A stretch of 64,000 nt of DNA, from contig NZ_ALVU02000001.1 of NCBI RefSeq assembly GCF_000332075.2, forward strand, positions 372,001 through 436,000, given 5' to 3'. Position 1 is the first letter of the stretch. Each line of letters opens with the position of its first letter. The position numbers were made by a program, and so were the translations under genes. The notes beneath the pieces were generated by a model. It searched no databases, was not told the origin of the DNA, and worked only from the letters and a program-made list of their open reading frames with translations. The stretch comes from Synechocystis sp. PCC 7509. GTDB taxonomy: Bacteria > Cyanobacteriota > Cyanobacteriia > Cyanobacteriales > Chroococcidiopsidaceae. Below, in pieces: positions 11,446 to 20,796 of the stretch.

Positions 11446-12585
11446 ATGCATATTGCTTGGCTTGGAAAAAAAACACCATTTTGTGGCAATGTCACTTACG
11501 GTAGAGAAATTACTAATGCTCTGTTAGACCGAGGACACCAAGTAAGTTTTCTTCATTTTGCTCAAGAAGAAGCAGGTAAAGTCAACGAGTCTGACTGTGC
11601 GGAAGTTTCCCTCCCTTTCCTCTATAAATCACAGGTTTATACAATTCCCTCATTTACGGCAAGTAAAGTATTAACTGAGTCTCTGCGCCAACTAAAGCCG
11701 GATTTGGTTCATGCTTCGCTAACTTTGTCGCCTTTAGATTTTCTTTTACCAGAAATTTGTGCCGAACTCAACTTACCTCTAATTGCAACCTTTCATACAC
11801 CTTTTGCAGGTAAGGGAGCAAAGTTCAAATCGGGAACGCAGCTTTTAGCCTACCAACTTTACGCGCCATTTTTAGTTAACTACGATCGCACAATTGTTTT
11901 TTCCCAAGTACAGAAGGAAGTATTAGCGCGTTTAGGTGTCCCGGCGGCTAATGTCGCTGTAATTCCAAATGGTGTTGACGTACAGAGATATTCTCCCGGT
12001 GCTTCAGCAATCAAAGCAGAGTTTAACGCCGAGCGTTTATTTGTCTATCAAGGAAGACTAGCCGCCGAAAAGAACGTAGAGGCACTTCTACGAGCCTGGA
12101 AGCAAGCAGAGATGAAGCCTGATAGTAAGTTGTTAATAGTGGGCGATGGCCCTTTAACGTCTTCATTAAAGCCCTTTTACGGGGCTGAATATGGCATTAT
12201 TTGGTTAGGATTTGTAGCAGATGAAAAGCGACGCATCGAAATTCTTAGAGGCGCGGATGTATTTATCTTGCCTTCTTTAGTGGAAGGTTTATCTTTGTCT
12301 TTATTAGAAGCAATGGCTTGTGGACTTGCTTGTTTAGCCACCGATGTTGGCGCTGATGGGGAAGTATTAGAAGACGTAGGGGTACTGTTAAATACGCGCC
12401 GCGTAAGCTCGGAGTTACGGACATTGCTGCCACTATTTCAAGATCACCCTGAACTCGCACCGCTACTGGGCAAAAAAGCCCGCCAGCGAGTATTAGAGCG
12501 CTATACACTGAACTACAACATTACTTGTTTGGAACAGTTGTACACTCAAGTTTTGCAGCAAAGGCGAGTAGGGGTAGGAATTTAA
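11446..12585 (+). CDS. Glycosyltransferase family 4
   Basis: The 379-aa protein has a GT-B fold. The N-terminal acceptor domain starts MHIAWLGKKTPFCGNVTYGR, with the GNVTYGREI loop characteristic of GT4. The C-terminal donor domain carries VIPNGVDV, FVYQGRLAAEKN and the E-x7-E motif (EGLSLSLLE, residues about 280-288) that contacts the nucleotide-sugar. It retains anomeric configuration. There are no membrane segments. The sequence resembles cyanobacterial GT4 enzymes near lipid glycosylation, but donor and acceptor cannot be named. It ends only 3 bp from the converging TMEM43-family gene. Confidence 0.88.
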   Translation: MHIAWLGKKTPFCGNVTYGREITNALLDRGHQVSFLHFAQEEAGKVNESDCAEVSLPFLYKSQVYTIPSFTASKVLTESLRQLKPDLVHASLTLSPLDFLLPEICAELNLPLIATFHTPFAGKGAKFKSGTQLLAYQLYAPFLVNYDRTIVFSQVQKEVLARLGVPAANVAVIPNGVDVQRYSPGASAIKAEFNAERLFVYQGRLAAEKNVEALLRAWKQAEMKPDSKLLIVGDGPLTSSLKPFYGAEYGIIWLGFVADEKRRIEILRGADVFILPSLVEGLSLSLLEAMACGLACLATDVGADGEVLEDVGVLLNTRRVSSELRTLLPLFQDHPELAPLLGKKARQRVLERYTLNYNITCLEQLYTQVLQQRRVGVGI

Positions 12586-12588
12586 TAA

Positions 12589-13775
12589 TTAGCTAGGACG
12601 CGATCGCAATAAACCGGAAAACATCATTACTAGCACGGCGACACCCACCGCCGCAATTAATACTCCCAAATGGCTAGTTAGAGAAACTACCAAAATTGTT
12701 ATTGCTGACAATACAAACGCCATTCCAATCCCCGCACCCTCCACCAAGCTTTCAAAAAAGCGACCCACAAAGGGAATAATACTCAATACTACGCATATCG
12801 GTTCTAAAAGCATACTTAGTCCGATCGCCATGAAAAGGAAACCAACGAGGCGACCTACCCATAGCCACATCCGATGTTCGGATTTTAGTTCGCCAATAGC
12901 GGCATGGCGATCGCCTGGTAGCAGTCGGTACACCAACATATTACGGTAAGTTCCTGGGGTTAAAACTGCGTTTGTTCCTAGTTGCCCTAATAACGTGACC
13001 GTTGCTTGATTAGGCAATCCAGCATAGCAAATTCGTAAGTCGCCGATGATTGGCTGGTTTGGTCTACCATTACCTTGAAATAAGTAACCATCACTAATTG
13101 CCCCGCCGAGGGAATTAAATCGGACGATGAGGGGCTAATGTAACTCTTTTTTGGGAGGGTAATTACCCCTTGAGAATCGTTAAAGTGATAGGTTGTAGCG
13201 CCATTAACACAAGAAGGTCGACGATTTAATACTTGTTGGAAACTTGCCATATCTACTTGATAGACTCCAAGCATTGCAGTAGTTGCTTTGTAAATTTGCG
13301 CTCCTACAGACATCGGCGGGTTTTCGTGTCCAGCCTTATAGCGAAAGTTGCTAGAGTTTTCTGGATAGTTTGTCCATTCTCGGTCGTAGGTATAAGTAGT
13401 GCGTTTAGTTTCCGAACCGTCTCTGTGTTTCTCAGTGGTAGTGTTAGTATCTTCGTCCCAAGCATACATTTCTACGGTACGGTCAAGGACAACGTAAGGT
13501 AAAGGTTGCAGAAACTCAGAGTCGCCGATCGCGCGATCGCCAGAAATTTCCCCAGTGACCGTAACTAATTTGCCGATAGCATTTCGATCGATCGTTAATG
13601 CTGATAGTTCCGTTGCTGATTTTGCCACAAGAGATAAATCTATCCGCCCCTCATTCCAGATCAATAGCCAAAAGGAGCCAATAAAAAGAATTGCTCCCAA
13701 GGTTAAGGCGGCGACAGAACGAAGTAGGCGATTTCCCCAACTTATAAACTCAACTTCCTCGTATTGATCTGTCAT
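12589..13775 (-). pseudogene. TMEM43-family membrane protein, split by a frameshift
   Basis: Two minus-strand frames carry the two halves of one protein. The upstream half (from the ATG at 13775, MTDQYEEVEF) has an N-terminal membrane helix (LTLGAILFIGSFWLLIW) and the extramembrane domain. The downstream half carries the C-terminal helices and ends at 12589. Reading the downstream frame back gives ISDGYLFQGNGRPNQPIIGD, continuing LRICYAGLPNQATV, which is the expected continuation. The frame changes at or near the C4 run at 13101-13104 (G4 on the coding strand); one extra base there would restore one protein. A TTG at 13796 is an alternative start. The family's role in bacteria is unknown. A sequencing error is a real alternative. 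Confidence 0.75.
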
Positions 13776-13897
13776 AGTGTTGACTCTTGGTATCAAAACC
13801 AGATTTTTATAAGTAACTACAAAGTTAGGATGCCCAAATTGCAGCGCGCGATCGCCTAAAAAATCTTTGCTTTAGTATCTTTTTATAAAAATCTGCT

Positions 13898-14677
13898 CTA
13901 CTTTCTAACAGCTACTTTCCACCCCAACCGGGTTGGCTGTTGATAAATTCGTTTAAGAGTATTAATATCTCTAGGGGAAATACTGGGCGGATTTGACACT
14001 TGAGAAAAGTACAAAGCATCGCTAATTACTGAACTATGTCCCCAAATTCCTAAAGCATGACCTAATTCGTGTAAAGCCGCAGCTTTAATATATTTGCTGG
14101 GCTGATTGGGACTTAAAATAATTGTGCAACGGTGAGCTAAAACTGATTCAGAGGTAGAAAGGCGGTTAATGTATAGCTCGTAGCGAGTTAAAGCCGATCG
14201 CGCTCGTAATAAATTTGTTGTCCGTAATGGTGGAGACTTGAAGGTAATTACAATATCAGCTATCTCTTTTTGCCCAACTATCTGCAAAGGTAAATACTGA
14301 TTCCACTCTTTGACGGCGACTTTCACCTGCAACCAGGTTTCAATTTGCGTATCACTTATATAAACTTTGACGGGAAAATGCGACCAAACTAAATAGCCTA
14401 CTTCTGTTAACTTTACTTGCTCGAAGTAGTCACCGCTATTTGTAAAGTCTCGCCACTGCATTAAAGTAAATGGTAATGGGTGGCGCTGACTGGTGGCGGG
14501 AATAGAAGGTTTTGCAAAACTAAACTCAAGGGGAGTTAGAACTACTAATAACCCCGTAGCAATAGCCAATCCCCAAATAAATAATTGCTTTGGCGATCGC
14601 TTCAACCGTTGCCAAATTTCTCTCAAGGCGATAGCGCAAGCGCGCCCGGTTACGGGCTTCGCACTCATCAACGGCAT
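13898..14677 (-). CDS. Membrane-anchored matrixin-like zinc metalloprotease
   Basis: The zinc site HELGHALGIWGH begins at residue 203 and has the metzincin form HExxHxxGxxH. No clear Met-turn is visible, although the short length after the motif is usual for bacterial matrixins. A single hydrophobic segment at residues ~32-50 (QLFIWGLAIATGLLVVL) anchors an outward-facing catalytic domain. The gene starts 3 bp after the secG stop, so it is probably cotranscribed with secG. Residues about 5-17 are encoded by a 37-bp dispersed repeat, so the first ~20 residues may be acquired sequence or the true start may lie downstream. The substrate is unknown. Confidence 0.78.
   Translation of the reverse strand: MPLMSAKPVTGRACAIALREIWQRLKRSPKQLFIWGLAIATGLLVVLTPLEFSFAKPSIPATSQRHPLPFTLMQWRDFTNSGDYFEQVKLTEVGYLVWSHFPVKVYISDTQIETWLQVKVAVKEWNQYLPLQIVGQKEIADIVITFKSPPLRTTNLLRARSALTRYELYINRLSTSESVLAHRCTIILSPNQPSKYIKAAALHELGHALGIWGHSSVISDALYFSQVSNPPSISPRDINTLKRIYQQPTRLGWKVAVRK
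14628..14664. repeat. 37-bp dispersed repeat, copy A (inside the protease gene)
   Basis: The core is GCGCAAGCGCGCCC followed by GGTTACGGGCTTCGCA. It matches copy B at 36504-36540 at 34 of 37 positions. It holds a short GCCC/GGGC stem around a 6-nt loop. It is far more GC-rich than its surroundings. It encodes part of the protease N-terminus (SAKPVTGRACAIA) on the minus strand. Confidence 0.8.
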
Positions 14678-14680
14678 TAG

Positions 14681-14914
14681 CTATCTAGGAATCCAGTTTG
14701 CACTCAAAACTAGAGACAATCCCAAAAAAATCACTGTTAGTGTCCAAGTAATTCTATTTAGTGTACTTTCAGCACTCTTGGTACTGCTAAATAATTGAGC
14801 TTGGCCGCCAATAGCGCCAATTCCATCGCCTTTAGGACTATGCAACAACACCAAAATCGTTAAACCTACGGCAGAAATTGACCAAATTGCTTCTACTATT
14901 TTATATAACGTCAT
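14681..14914 (-). CDS. secG: Preprotein translocase subunit SecG
   Basis: SecG is a small two-helix subunit of the SecYEG protein-conducting channel that assists SecA-driven export. The 77-aa product has two hydrophobic segments (IWSISAVGLTILVLL and ITWTLTVIFLGLSLVLS) separated by the conserved cytoplasmic loop PKGDGIGAIGGQAQLFSS. The length is normal for cyanobacteria. It is followed by the matrixin-like protease with only 3 bp between stop and start, and is preceded by gpmI on the same strand about 95 bp away. Confidence 0.95.
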   Translation of the reverse strand: MTLYKIVEAIWSISAVGLTILVLLHSPKGDGIGAIGGQAQLFSSTKSAESTLNRITWTLTVIFLGLSLVLSANWIPR

Positions 14915-15008
14915 TTACTAAGTTCCTATACAAACGATTGTTCTGGCAAACTTTACTACTAGCTGCCAGCATTTCAAATTTTAACTCAATTGCACGAGTC
15001 CCACTCAA

Positions 15009-16604
15009 CTACGAAGTTACTTCTAACGGAGTCCGAATTGCTGACAATTGATACCCAGATGGTTCTAGCAAAGAGCGCCCAGTCATTTCCACTGGTTGCG
15101 GTAGCTGTAAAATTTGTAGAATTGTCGGCGCAATATCTCCTAAAGCTCCATCATTTCTTAGTTCTACTTCAGCGCCATAGCCGGGGATTTTTGCTAATTC
15201 GCCCTCTACCAAAATTAAAGGTACAGGGTTAGTAGTATGAGCCGTCCAAGGATTGCCCTCGTCATCAATCATAACTTCGGCGTTACCATGATCGGCGGTA
15301 ACGATCGCCGTTCCACCAACTTTACTAATACTTTCTAGCAAGCGTCCCAAACATCGATCTACTGTTTCTAGTGCCAAAATTGTGGCGGGTATTTGCCCTG
15401 TATGCCCTACCATATCTGGATTAGCGTAGTTAATTACCACTAAAGAGTAGATGCGTTTTTTAATGGCGGCGGTGGCGATATCGGTAACGGCTTCGGCGGA
15501 CATTGCGGGAGCGCGATCGTAGGTTGCTACCATCGGACTCATTACCAATTCTCGATCTTCCCCTTCCAACGGGTCTTCCAAGCCACCATTAAAGAAGTAA
15601 GTGACGTGAGCGTATTTCTCCGTTTCGGCGGTGCGAAACTGCTTTAAACCATTTTGGGCGATTACTTCTCCCAAAATATTATTTAAGTTTTGCGGCTCAA
15701 AAGCTACTTCTACGGGCAAATCTGGCTCGTATTGGGTAAAAGTAACAAAGGATAAAGGAGTAATTTGCTGACGCTCAAAACCGTTAAATTCTTTGTTTAC
15801 TAATGCCTGAGTTAGTTGTCTCGATCTGTCGGGGCGGAAATTAAAAAATATTATCCCATCTCCTGAATCAATAGTTCCTGGCGCTATCCGCGTGGGCAAA
15901 ATAAATTCGTCGTTTACTTCCTGAGCGTAGGATGCTTTGATTACCTCTATTGCCGATCCGCCGCTTTCTCTCTCTTGTGTCATCACATCGTAGGCTTTTT
16001 GGACTCGATCCCAACGGCGATCTCGATCCATTGCATAGTAACGACCGCTAATAGTGACAATCTTGCCTACACCAACGTTATCTATATATTTTTCAACTTT
16101 CTCAATTGCTTCAATGCCTTCATTGGGACTTGTATCTCGTCCGTCCGTAATGGCATGAATGCAAACATTATTAATTCCTTGCGCCTTTGCTAAGTCAAGC
16201 AATCCTAACAAATGGCTAAGATGAGAATGTACGCCACCTTCAGAAGTTAGCCCAATTAAATGCAACTTGCTATGGCAATCGCGTACTTCCTTACAAATCT
16301 GCACTAGCGCCGGATTTTGCAACAGCGAACCGTCTTCCACCGCGTCCGATATCCGCACCAATTCTTGGGGTACTACACGCCCCGCGCCAATATTTAGATG
16401 TCCCACTTCAGAGTTACCCATTTGTCCCTCTGGCAAGCCTACAGCCTTACCAGAAGTCTTAATTAGGGTGTGAGGATAGGCAGCCCAGAGGCTATCCATG
16501 ACGGGAATTTTTGCTTGGGCGATCGCATTTCCATCTTTTTCTGCGCGATAACCCCACCCGTCTAAAATGACTAGCACCACAGGAGCGACAGGTGCTTTGG
16601 TCAT
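15009..16604 (-). CDS. gpmI: 2,3-bisphosphoglycerate-independent phosphoglycerate mutase
   Basis: This enzyme interconverts 3- and 2-phosphoglycerate in glycolysis and carbon export from the Calvin cycle, and needs Mn rather than bisphosphoglycerate. It belongs to the alkaline phosphatase fold. Asp15 in LVILDGWGYR and Ser65 in MGNSEVGH are the metal-binding and phosphoserine residues. TADHGNAE near residue 435 carries further metal ligands. The length (531 aa) is standard. The ATG at 16604 gives MTKAPVAPVVLVILDGWG. Rubisco genes lie about 2 kb away, but there is no sign of a shared operon. Confidence 0.97.
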   Translation of the reverse strand: MTKAPVAPVVLVILDGWGYRAEKDGNAIAQAKIPVMDSLWAAYPHTLIKTSGKAVGLPEGQMGNSEVGHLNIGAGRVVPQELVRISDAVEDGSLLQNPALVQICKEVRDCHSKLHLIGLTSEGGVHSHLSHLLGLLDLAKAQGINNVCIHAITDGRDTSPNEGIEAIEKVEKYIDNVGVGKIVTISGRYYAMDRDRRWDRVQKAYDVMTQERESGGSAIEVIKASYAQEVNDEFILPTRIAPGTIDSGDGIIFFNFRPDRSRQLTQALVNKEFNGFERQQITPLSFVTFTQYEPDLPVEVAFEPQNLNNILGEVIAQNGLKQFRTAETEKYAHVTYFFNGGLEDPLEGEDRELVMSPMVATYDRAPAMSAEAVTDIATAAIKKRIYSLVVINYANPDMVGHTGQIPATILALETVDRCLGRLLESISKVGGTAIVTADHGNAEVMIDDEGNPWTAHTTNPVPLILVEGELAKIPGYGAEVELRNDGALGDIAPTILQILQLPQPVEMTGRSLLEPSGYQLSAIRTPLEVTS

Positions 16605-16760
16605 AAGTTTATTGCCCTCTATTTAATAATTTTAACTCATCGCAATAATACCATTGCTGTTGATTACTGCAAGCGAATTTACACGGATTTTTTTGAGATT
16701 TTATTAGATGTTTGGTTTTCATCCTAATTTTGCCAACGTAAAATTCCTGACTTTGCAAAT

Positions 16761-18446
16761 TTATTTACGCTTCGATGAAGCTTTGGCAGCTTTTTTTGCA
16801 GCTTTTTCGGCGGCAGCTTTTTCTACCATTGCTTGCTCTTTTTCTTCAGCAATTTTATCTAGATAATAATGATAGTCCCCGCGATAGATGCGAAATTCTC
16901 CGTCGCGGATCTCGACTATTTTATTAGCCACTTGAGAAATAAAATAGCGATCGTGAGAGACTATAACTACAGTTCCATCATAGTTTTGGATTGCTTCTTC
17001 TAGCATTTCTTTAGCGGGAATATCTAAATGATTAGTCGGCTCATCTAGAATTAAAAAATTAGCTGGACGTAATAACATTTTAGCCAAAGCCAAACGCGCT
17101 TTTTCGCCACCACTTAAAGCCCCTACTTGTTTAAATACAGTGTCGCCACTAAACAAAAATCTCCCTAAAATTGTTCTAACTTCTTCATTAGTCCAATCTG
17201 GTACTTCGTCATGGATAGTTTCCATTACAGATTTACTAAGATTTAACGCTTCTGCCTGATTTTGTTCAAAGTAACCAGGTATAACATTATGATCTCCTAG
17301 CTTAACTGTGCCTTCTGTAGGAGGTTCTGAACCCATTATGAGGCGAAGTAGGGTAGATTTACCTGCACCATTAGGACCTAAAAAAGCAATGCGATCGCCT
17401 CTTTCTATCAATAAGTTTGCACCTAAAAATAGTACCTTGTCATCATAAGTATGTGTAAGCTCCTCAATTGAAGCTACTTCTCTACCACTGCGCGGCGAAG
17501 GCGGAAAACGAAAGTGTAAAGTTCTCATTCCCCCGGTAGGCGCTTCAATTCGTTCAATTTTATCTAGTTGTTTCTCGCGGCTTTTTGCTTGGGTACTACG
17601 AGTTGCACTAGCTCTAAATCTATCTACAAAGGCTTGCTGTTTTTCTAATTCTTTTTGCTGGCGTTCGTAAGCGCTTAATTGTGCTTCTTGTGCCTCAAAT
17701 TTTTGTTCTAAATAAGACGAATAGTTACCTAAATAAGTTGCCGAAACTCCTCGTTCAGTTTCTACAACTTGCGTACAAAGACGATCTAAAAATTCTCGGT
17801 CGTGAGACACAATTACCATTGGAGTTAGTAACTTTTTAAGATAAGTTTCTAACCATTCAATTGTTTCTAAATCTAAGTGGTTTGTCGGCTCGTCTAATAA
17901 TAATAAGTCAGGCTTTTGTAGTAATATTTTGCCTAAACTCATCCGCATTTGCCAACCGCCACTAAAAGCACTGACTAAGCGATCGCCATCAGCTTGCTCA
18001 AAGCCCATTTCTGGCAATATTTTCTCTATCTGCGCCTCTAAGTTGTACCCATCCAAAGCTTCAAACTTTCTTTGCAAGCGATCCATTTTGTCAATCAACT
18101 TGTCTAACTGCTCAGGATCGGCGCTTTCCATCGCCCGATGTACGTTTGATAAAGCTTCGTGTACTTGGTTTGCTTCGTCAAAGGCTTGCCAAAATTCTTC
18201 TTTTACCGTGCGAGTCGGATCTACTTCAAATTCTTGGGTTAAATAAGCTATGTGCAAACTAGCAGGGCGGACAATTTCGCCGCTAGTGGGTTCTATTTCT
18301 CCAGCGATGATTTTAAGTTGGGTAGATTTTCCCGCACCGTTAACCCCCACTAACCCCGTGCGATCGCCTGATTTAACTTCCCAATTGACATCTTTGAGAA
18401 CTTCCCCCGTCGGGTAAATTTTACTGATATGTTCTAGTCGCAGCAT
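16761..18446 (-). CDS. ABC-F family ATPase (Uup/EttA-like translation factor)
   Basis: Two ABC nucleotide-binding domains lie on one 561-aa chain without membrane segments. Walker A motifs are GVNGAGKST (residue ~34) and GPNGAGKST (~350). The signature motifs are FSGGWQMR and LSGGEKARLA. A charged linker between them (about 235-310, rich in E, K and Q) is the P-site tRNA-interaction motif of ABC-F proteins. These proteins act on the ribosome rather than in transport. The C-terminus ends in a Lys/Ala-rich coiled coil. Which ABC-F subtype it is cannot be decided from motifs alone. It is divergent from rbcL. Confidence 0.9.
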   Translation of the reverse strand: MLRLEHISKIYPTGEVLKDVNWEVKSGDRTGLVGVNGAGKSTQLKIIAGEIEPTSGEIVRPASLHIAYLTQEFEVDPTRTVKEEFWQAFDEANQVHEALSNVHRAMESADPEQLDKLIDKMDRLQRKFEALDGYNLEAQIEKILPEMGFEQADGDRLVSAFSGGWQMRMSLGKILLQKPDLLLLDEPTNHLDLETIEWLETYLKKLLTPMVIVSHDREFLDRLCTQVVETERGVSATYLGNYSSYLEQKFEAQEAQLSAYERQQKELEKQQAFVDRFRASATRSTQAKSREKQLDKIERIEAPTGGMRTLHFRFPPSPRSGREVASIEELTHTYDDKVLFLGANLLIERGDRIAFLGPNGAGKSTLLRLIMGSEPPTEGTVKLGDHNVIPGYFEQNQAEALNLSKSVMETIHDEVPDWTNEEVRTILGRFLFSGDTVFKQVGALSGGEKARLALAKMLLRPANFLILDEPTNHLDIPAKEMLEEAIQNYDGTVVIVSHDRYFISQVANKIVEIRDGEFRIYRGDYHYYLDKIAEEKEQAMVEKAAAEKAAKKAAKASSKRK

Positions 18447-18793
18447 TATTTATTATAGTCTCCAAGGTAGGAAAGGCGATCACGGATTTAGTCGCATCAA
18501 TCTTAACAAAAATTAAAGACTAGGCGCAAAAGCCGACGGTAATTTATCCCAAATTTTTGCTTTGTATACCAATAGTCTTAGCCGCGAGGGATCTTAGAAA
18601 AATCTCAAGTTGGCATTTTTGGCAATAGGTATCTCTACCATTACCTTATATTTTAACAATTAGCAACAAATATAATATATTCTTATAATTACGTTGAGTA
18701 AATTAAAATTTTAACTTATCAAATACTTGATATGCTGTGAAACAGCTTGTAAAGCGAGCAAGTAACAGCGATCGACTTCTTTAGAAGAAAAAT
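18447..18793 (+). promoter_or_regulatory. AT-rich upstream region of rbcL
   Basis: This 347-bp gap separates the divergent ABC-F gene from rbcL. It is very AT-rich near 18650-18720, with a possible -10 (TATGCT at ~18731). AATTAC-N5-GTAAATT at ~18688-18705 is a loose inverted repeat that could be read as a LysR-type (RbcR) site, but the match is imperfect. No ORF or RNA gene is visible. A purine-rich AGAAGAAA just before the rbcL ATG could be the ribosome-binding site. Confidence 0.4.
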
Positions 18794-20224
18794 ATGTCTT
18801 ATTCCCAAACAAAAACTCAGGCAAAAACTGGCTATCAAGCTGGTGTAAAAGATTACCGATTAACTTATTACACTCCAGACTATACGCCTAAAGATACAGA
18901 TATTTTGGCGGCGTTTCGCATGACTCCCCAGCCCGGAGTACCCCCAGAAGAAGCAGGCGCAGCAGTAGCGGCGGAATCTTCAACCGGAACTTGGACAACG
19001 GTATGGACAGACCTACTTACTGACCTAGATCGCTACAAAGGTCGTTGTTATGACATCGAACCCGTTGCTGGTGAAGATAACCAATATATCTGTTACGTTG
19101 CCTATCCTTTAGACTTGTTTGAAGAAGGTTCTGTAACAAATATGTTGACCTCGATTGTAGGTAACGTATTTGGTTTTAAAGCATTACGAGCTTTGCGTCT
19201 TGAAGACCTCCGCATCCCCGTTGCTTACCTCAAGACTTTCCAAGGGCCTCCTCATGGTATCCAGGTAGAGCGCGACAAACTCAACAAGTACGGTCGTCCC
19301 CTATTAGGATGTACGATCAAGCCTAAGTTAGGTTTGTCTGCTAAAAACTACGGACGTGCAGTTTACGAATGTTTGCGCGGCGGTTTGGACTTCACCAAAG
19401 ACGACGAAAACATCAACTCTGCACCTTTCCAAAGATGGCGCGATCGCTTCTTGTTTGTAGCTGAAGCTATCCACAAAGCCCAAGCAGAAACCGGGGAAAT
19501 TAAAGGTCACTACCTCAATGTTACCGCCCCCACCTGCGAACAGATGCTAGAACGGGCTGAGTACGCCAAAGAACTCAAAATGCCCATTGTTATGCACGAC
19601 TACCTGACCGCAGGTTTTACCGCCAACACCACTTTGGCGCATTGGTGTCGTAGAAACGGTATTTTGTTGCACATTCACCGCGCCATGCACGCCGTTATTG
19701 ACCGTCAAAAAAATCACGGTATCCACTTCCGCGTATTAGCAAAAACCCTCAGAATGTCTGGTGGCGACCACATCCACACCGGAACTGTTGTTGGTAAGCT
19801 AGAAGGCGAACGCGGGATCACGATGGGATTTGTTGACTTATTGCGTGAAAACTACGTTGAGCAAGACAAATCTCGCGGTATCTACTTTACCCAAGACTGG
19901 GCTTCTATGCCTGGTGTAATGGCTGTGGCTTCTGGTGGTATCCACATTTGGCATATGCCCGCCTTACTAGAAATCTTCGGCGATGACTCCGTACTACAGT
20001 TTGGTGGTGGAACTCTTGGACACCCTTGGGGTAATGCGCCTGGTGCAACGGCTAACCGCGTAGCTTTGGAAGCTTGCGTTCAAGCTCGTAACGAAGGACG
20101 TAGCCTAGCTCGTGAAGGTAACGATATTATCCGCGAAGCTTGTAAGTGGTCGCCCGAACTTGCTGTTGCTGCCGAACTATGGAAAGAAATCAAGTTTGAG
20201 TTTGAGGCGATGGATACCGTTTGA
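18794..20224 (+). CDS. rbcL: Ribulose-1,5-bisphosphate carboxylase large subunit (Form IB)
   Basis: RbcL fixes CO2 on RuBP in the carboxysome. The 476-aa chain carries the activation lysine (carbamylated) at residue 202 within [10 protein letters not shown], the substrate-binding motif [14 protein letters not shown] and the [11 protein letters not shown] segment. The N-terminal sequence [21 protein letters not shown] is typical of Form IB enzymes of beta-cyanobacteria. It heads the rbcL-rbcX-rbcS operon and is followed by a hairpin before rbcX. Nothing is missing. Confidence 0.99.
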   Translation: MSYSQTKTQAKTGYQAGVKDYRLTYYTPDYTPKDTDILAAFRMTPQPGVPPEEAGAAVAAESSTGTWTTVWTDLLTDLDRYKGRCYDIEPVAGEDNQYICYVAYPLDLFEEGSVTNMLTSIVGNVFGFKALRALRLEDLRIPVAYLKTFQGPPHGIQVERDKLNKYGRPLLGCTIKPKLGLSAKNYGRAVYECLRGGLDFTKDDENINSAPFQRWRDRFLFVAEAIHKAQAETGEIKGHYLNVTAPTCEQMLERAEYAKELKMPIVMHDYLTAGFTANTTLAHWCRRNGILLHIHRAMHAVIDRQKNHGIHFRVLAKTLRMSGGDHIHTGTVVGKLEGERGITMGFVDLLRENYVEQDKSRGIYFTQDWASMPGVMAVASGGIHIWHMPALLEIFGDDSVLQFGGGTLGHPWGNAPGATANRVALEACVQARNEGRSLAREGNDIIREACKWSPELAVAAELWKEIKFEFEAMDTV

Positions 20225-20236
20225 TGAGTAGCTAAT

Positions 20237-20284
20237 TGTATGAGCTAGGGAGTTTTGAGTTAACTTAACTTAATAGCTCATACA
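20237..20284 (+). other. 11-bp hairpin between rbcL and rbcX
   Basis: TGTATGAGCTA (20237-20247) and TAGCTCATACA (20274-20284) are perfect inverted repeats around a 26-nt loop. The stem begins 12 bp after the rbcL stop and is not followed by a U tract. It probably stabilises the rbcL 3-prime end or tunes read-through into rbcX and rbcS. Confidence 0.65.
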
Positions 20285-20312
20285 TCACTACATTCAGGGC
20301 TGGGGCGCTGGT

Positions 20313-20717
20313 ATGGATCTCAAACAAATTGCGAAAGATACAGCTAAGACACTACAAAGCTATTTGACTTATCAAGCAGTAAAAGTAGTCCTAGCTCAAT
20401 TGAGTGAAACCGATCCACCTTTGGGGTTTTGGTTGCATCACTTCTCCTCAAAAGAAAAAATCCAAGATGGAGAAGCATACATTCAAGCGTTGTTTCAAGA
20501 AAAGCAAGCTTTGGCGATGCGGATTTTGACTGTGAGAGAACATTTAGCGCAAGAAGTAACGGACTTTTTGCCAGAGATGGTTTGCACAGGAATCGCCCAA
20601 GCCAATATGGAACATCGCCGTCAGCAGCTAGAGCGGATCACCCAATTAGACATATCAAGCTCCAGCCTTGCTCAAACTATCAGCACTGAACCTCAACCGG
20701 ATAATCAATCTAGTTGA
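20313..20717 (+). CDS. rbcX: Rubisco assembly chaperone RbcX
   Basis: RbcX is a homodimeric all-helical chaperone that binds the C-terminal peptide of RbcL and promotes assembly of the L8 core before RbcS displaces it. The 134-aa protein starts MDLKQIAKDTAKTLQSYLTYQ, the conserved N-terminal helix that forms the peptide-binding groove. Its position between rbcL and rbcS is the classic cyanobacterial order. The C-terminal 20 residues are Ser/Gln-rich and poorly conserved, which is typical. A different frame also stays open here (20429-20689) but shows no protein-like pattern. Confidence 0.96.
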   Translation: MDLKQIAKDTAKTLQSYLTYQAVKVVLAQLSETDPPLGFWLHHFSSKEKIQDGEAYIQALFQEKQALAMRILTVREHLAQEVTDFLPEMVCTGIAQANMEHRRQQLERITQLDISSSSLAQTISTEPQPDNQSS

Positions 20718-20796
20718 TTTGACCTCAAGCAATAATCTCCTTCTTTAATAGAGAAGGGGAAGACAATTTATCCCATTATCCCCACATTTTTAAGTC

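Noticed and set aside
13101-13104. Programmed frameshift in the TMEM43-family gene
   Set aside because: There is no slippery heptamer with downstream structure, so a deletion or sequencing error is more likely.
18688-18705. RbcR-type site upstream of rbcL
   Set aside because: The inverted repeat is loose and the region is too AT-rich to tell it from chance; kept only as a remark.
20429-20689. 86-aa frame inside rbcX in another reading frame
   Set aside because: The composition is Arg/Ser-rich and frame-shadow-like, and RbcX itself is clearly coding.
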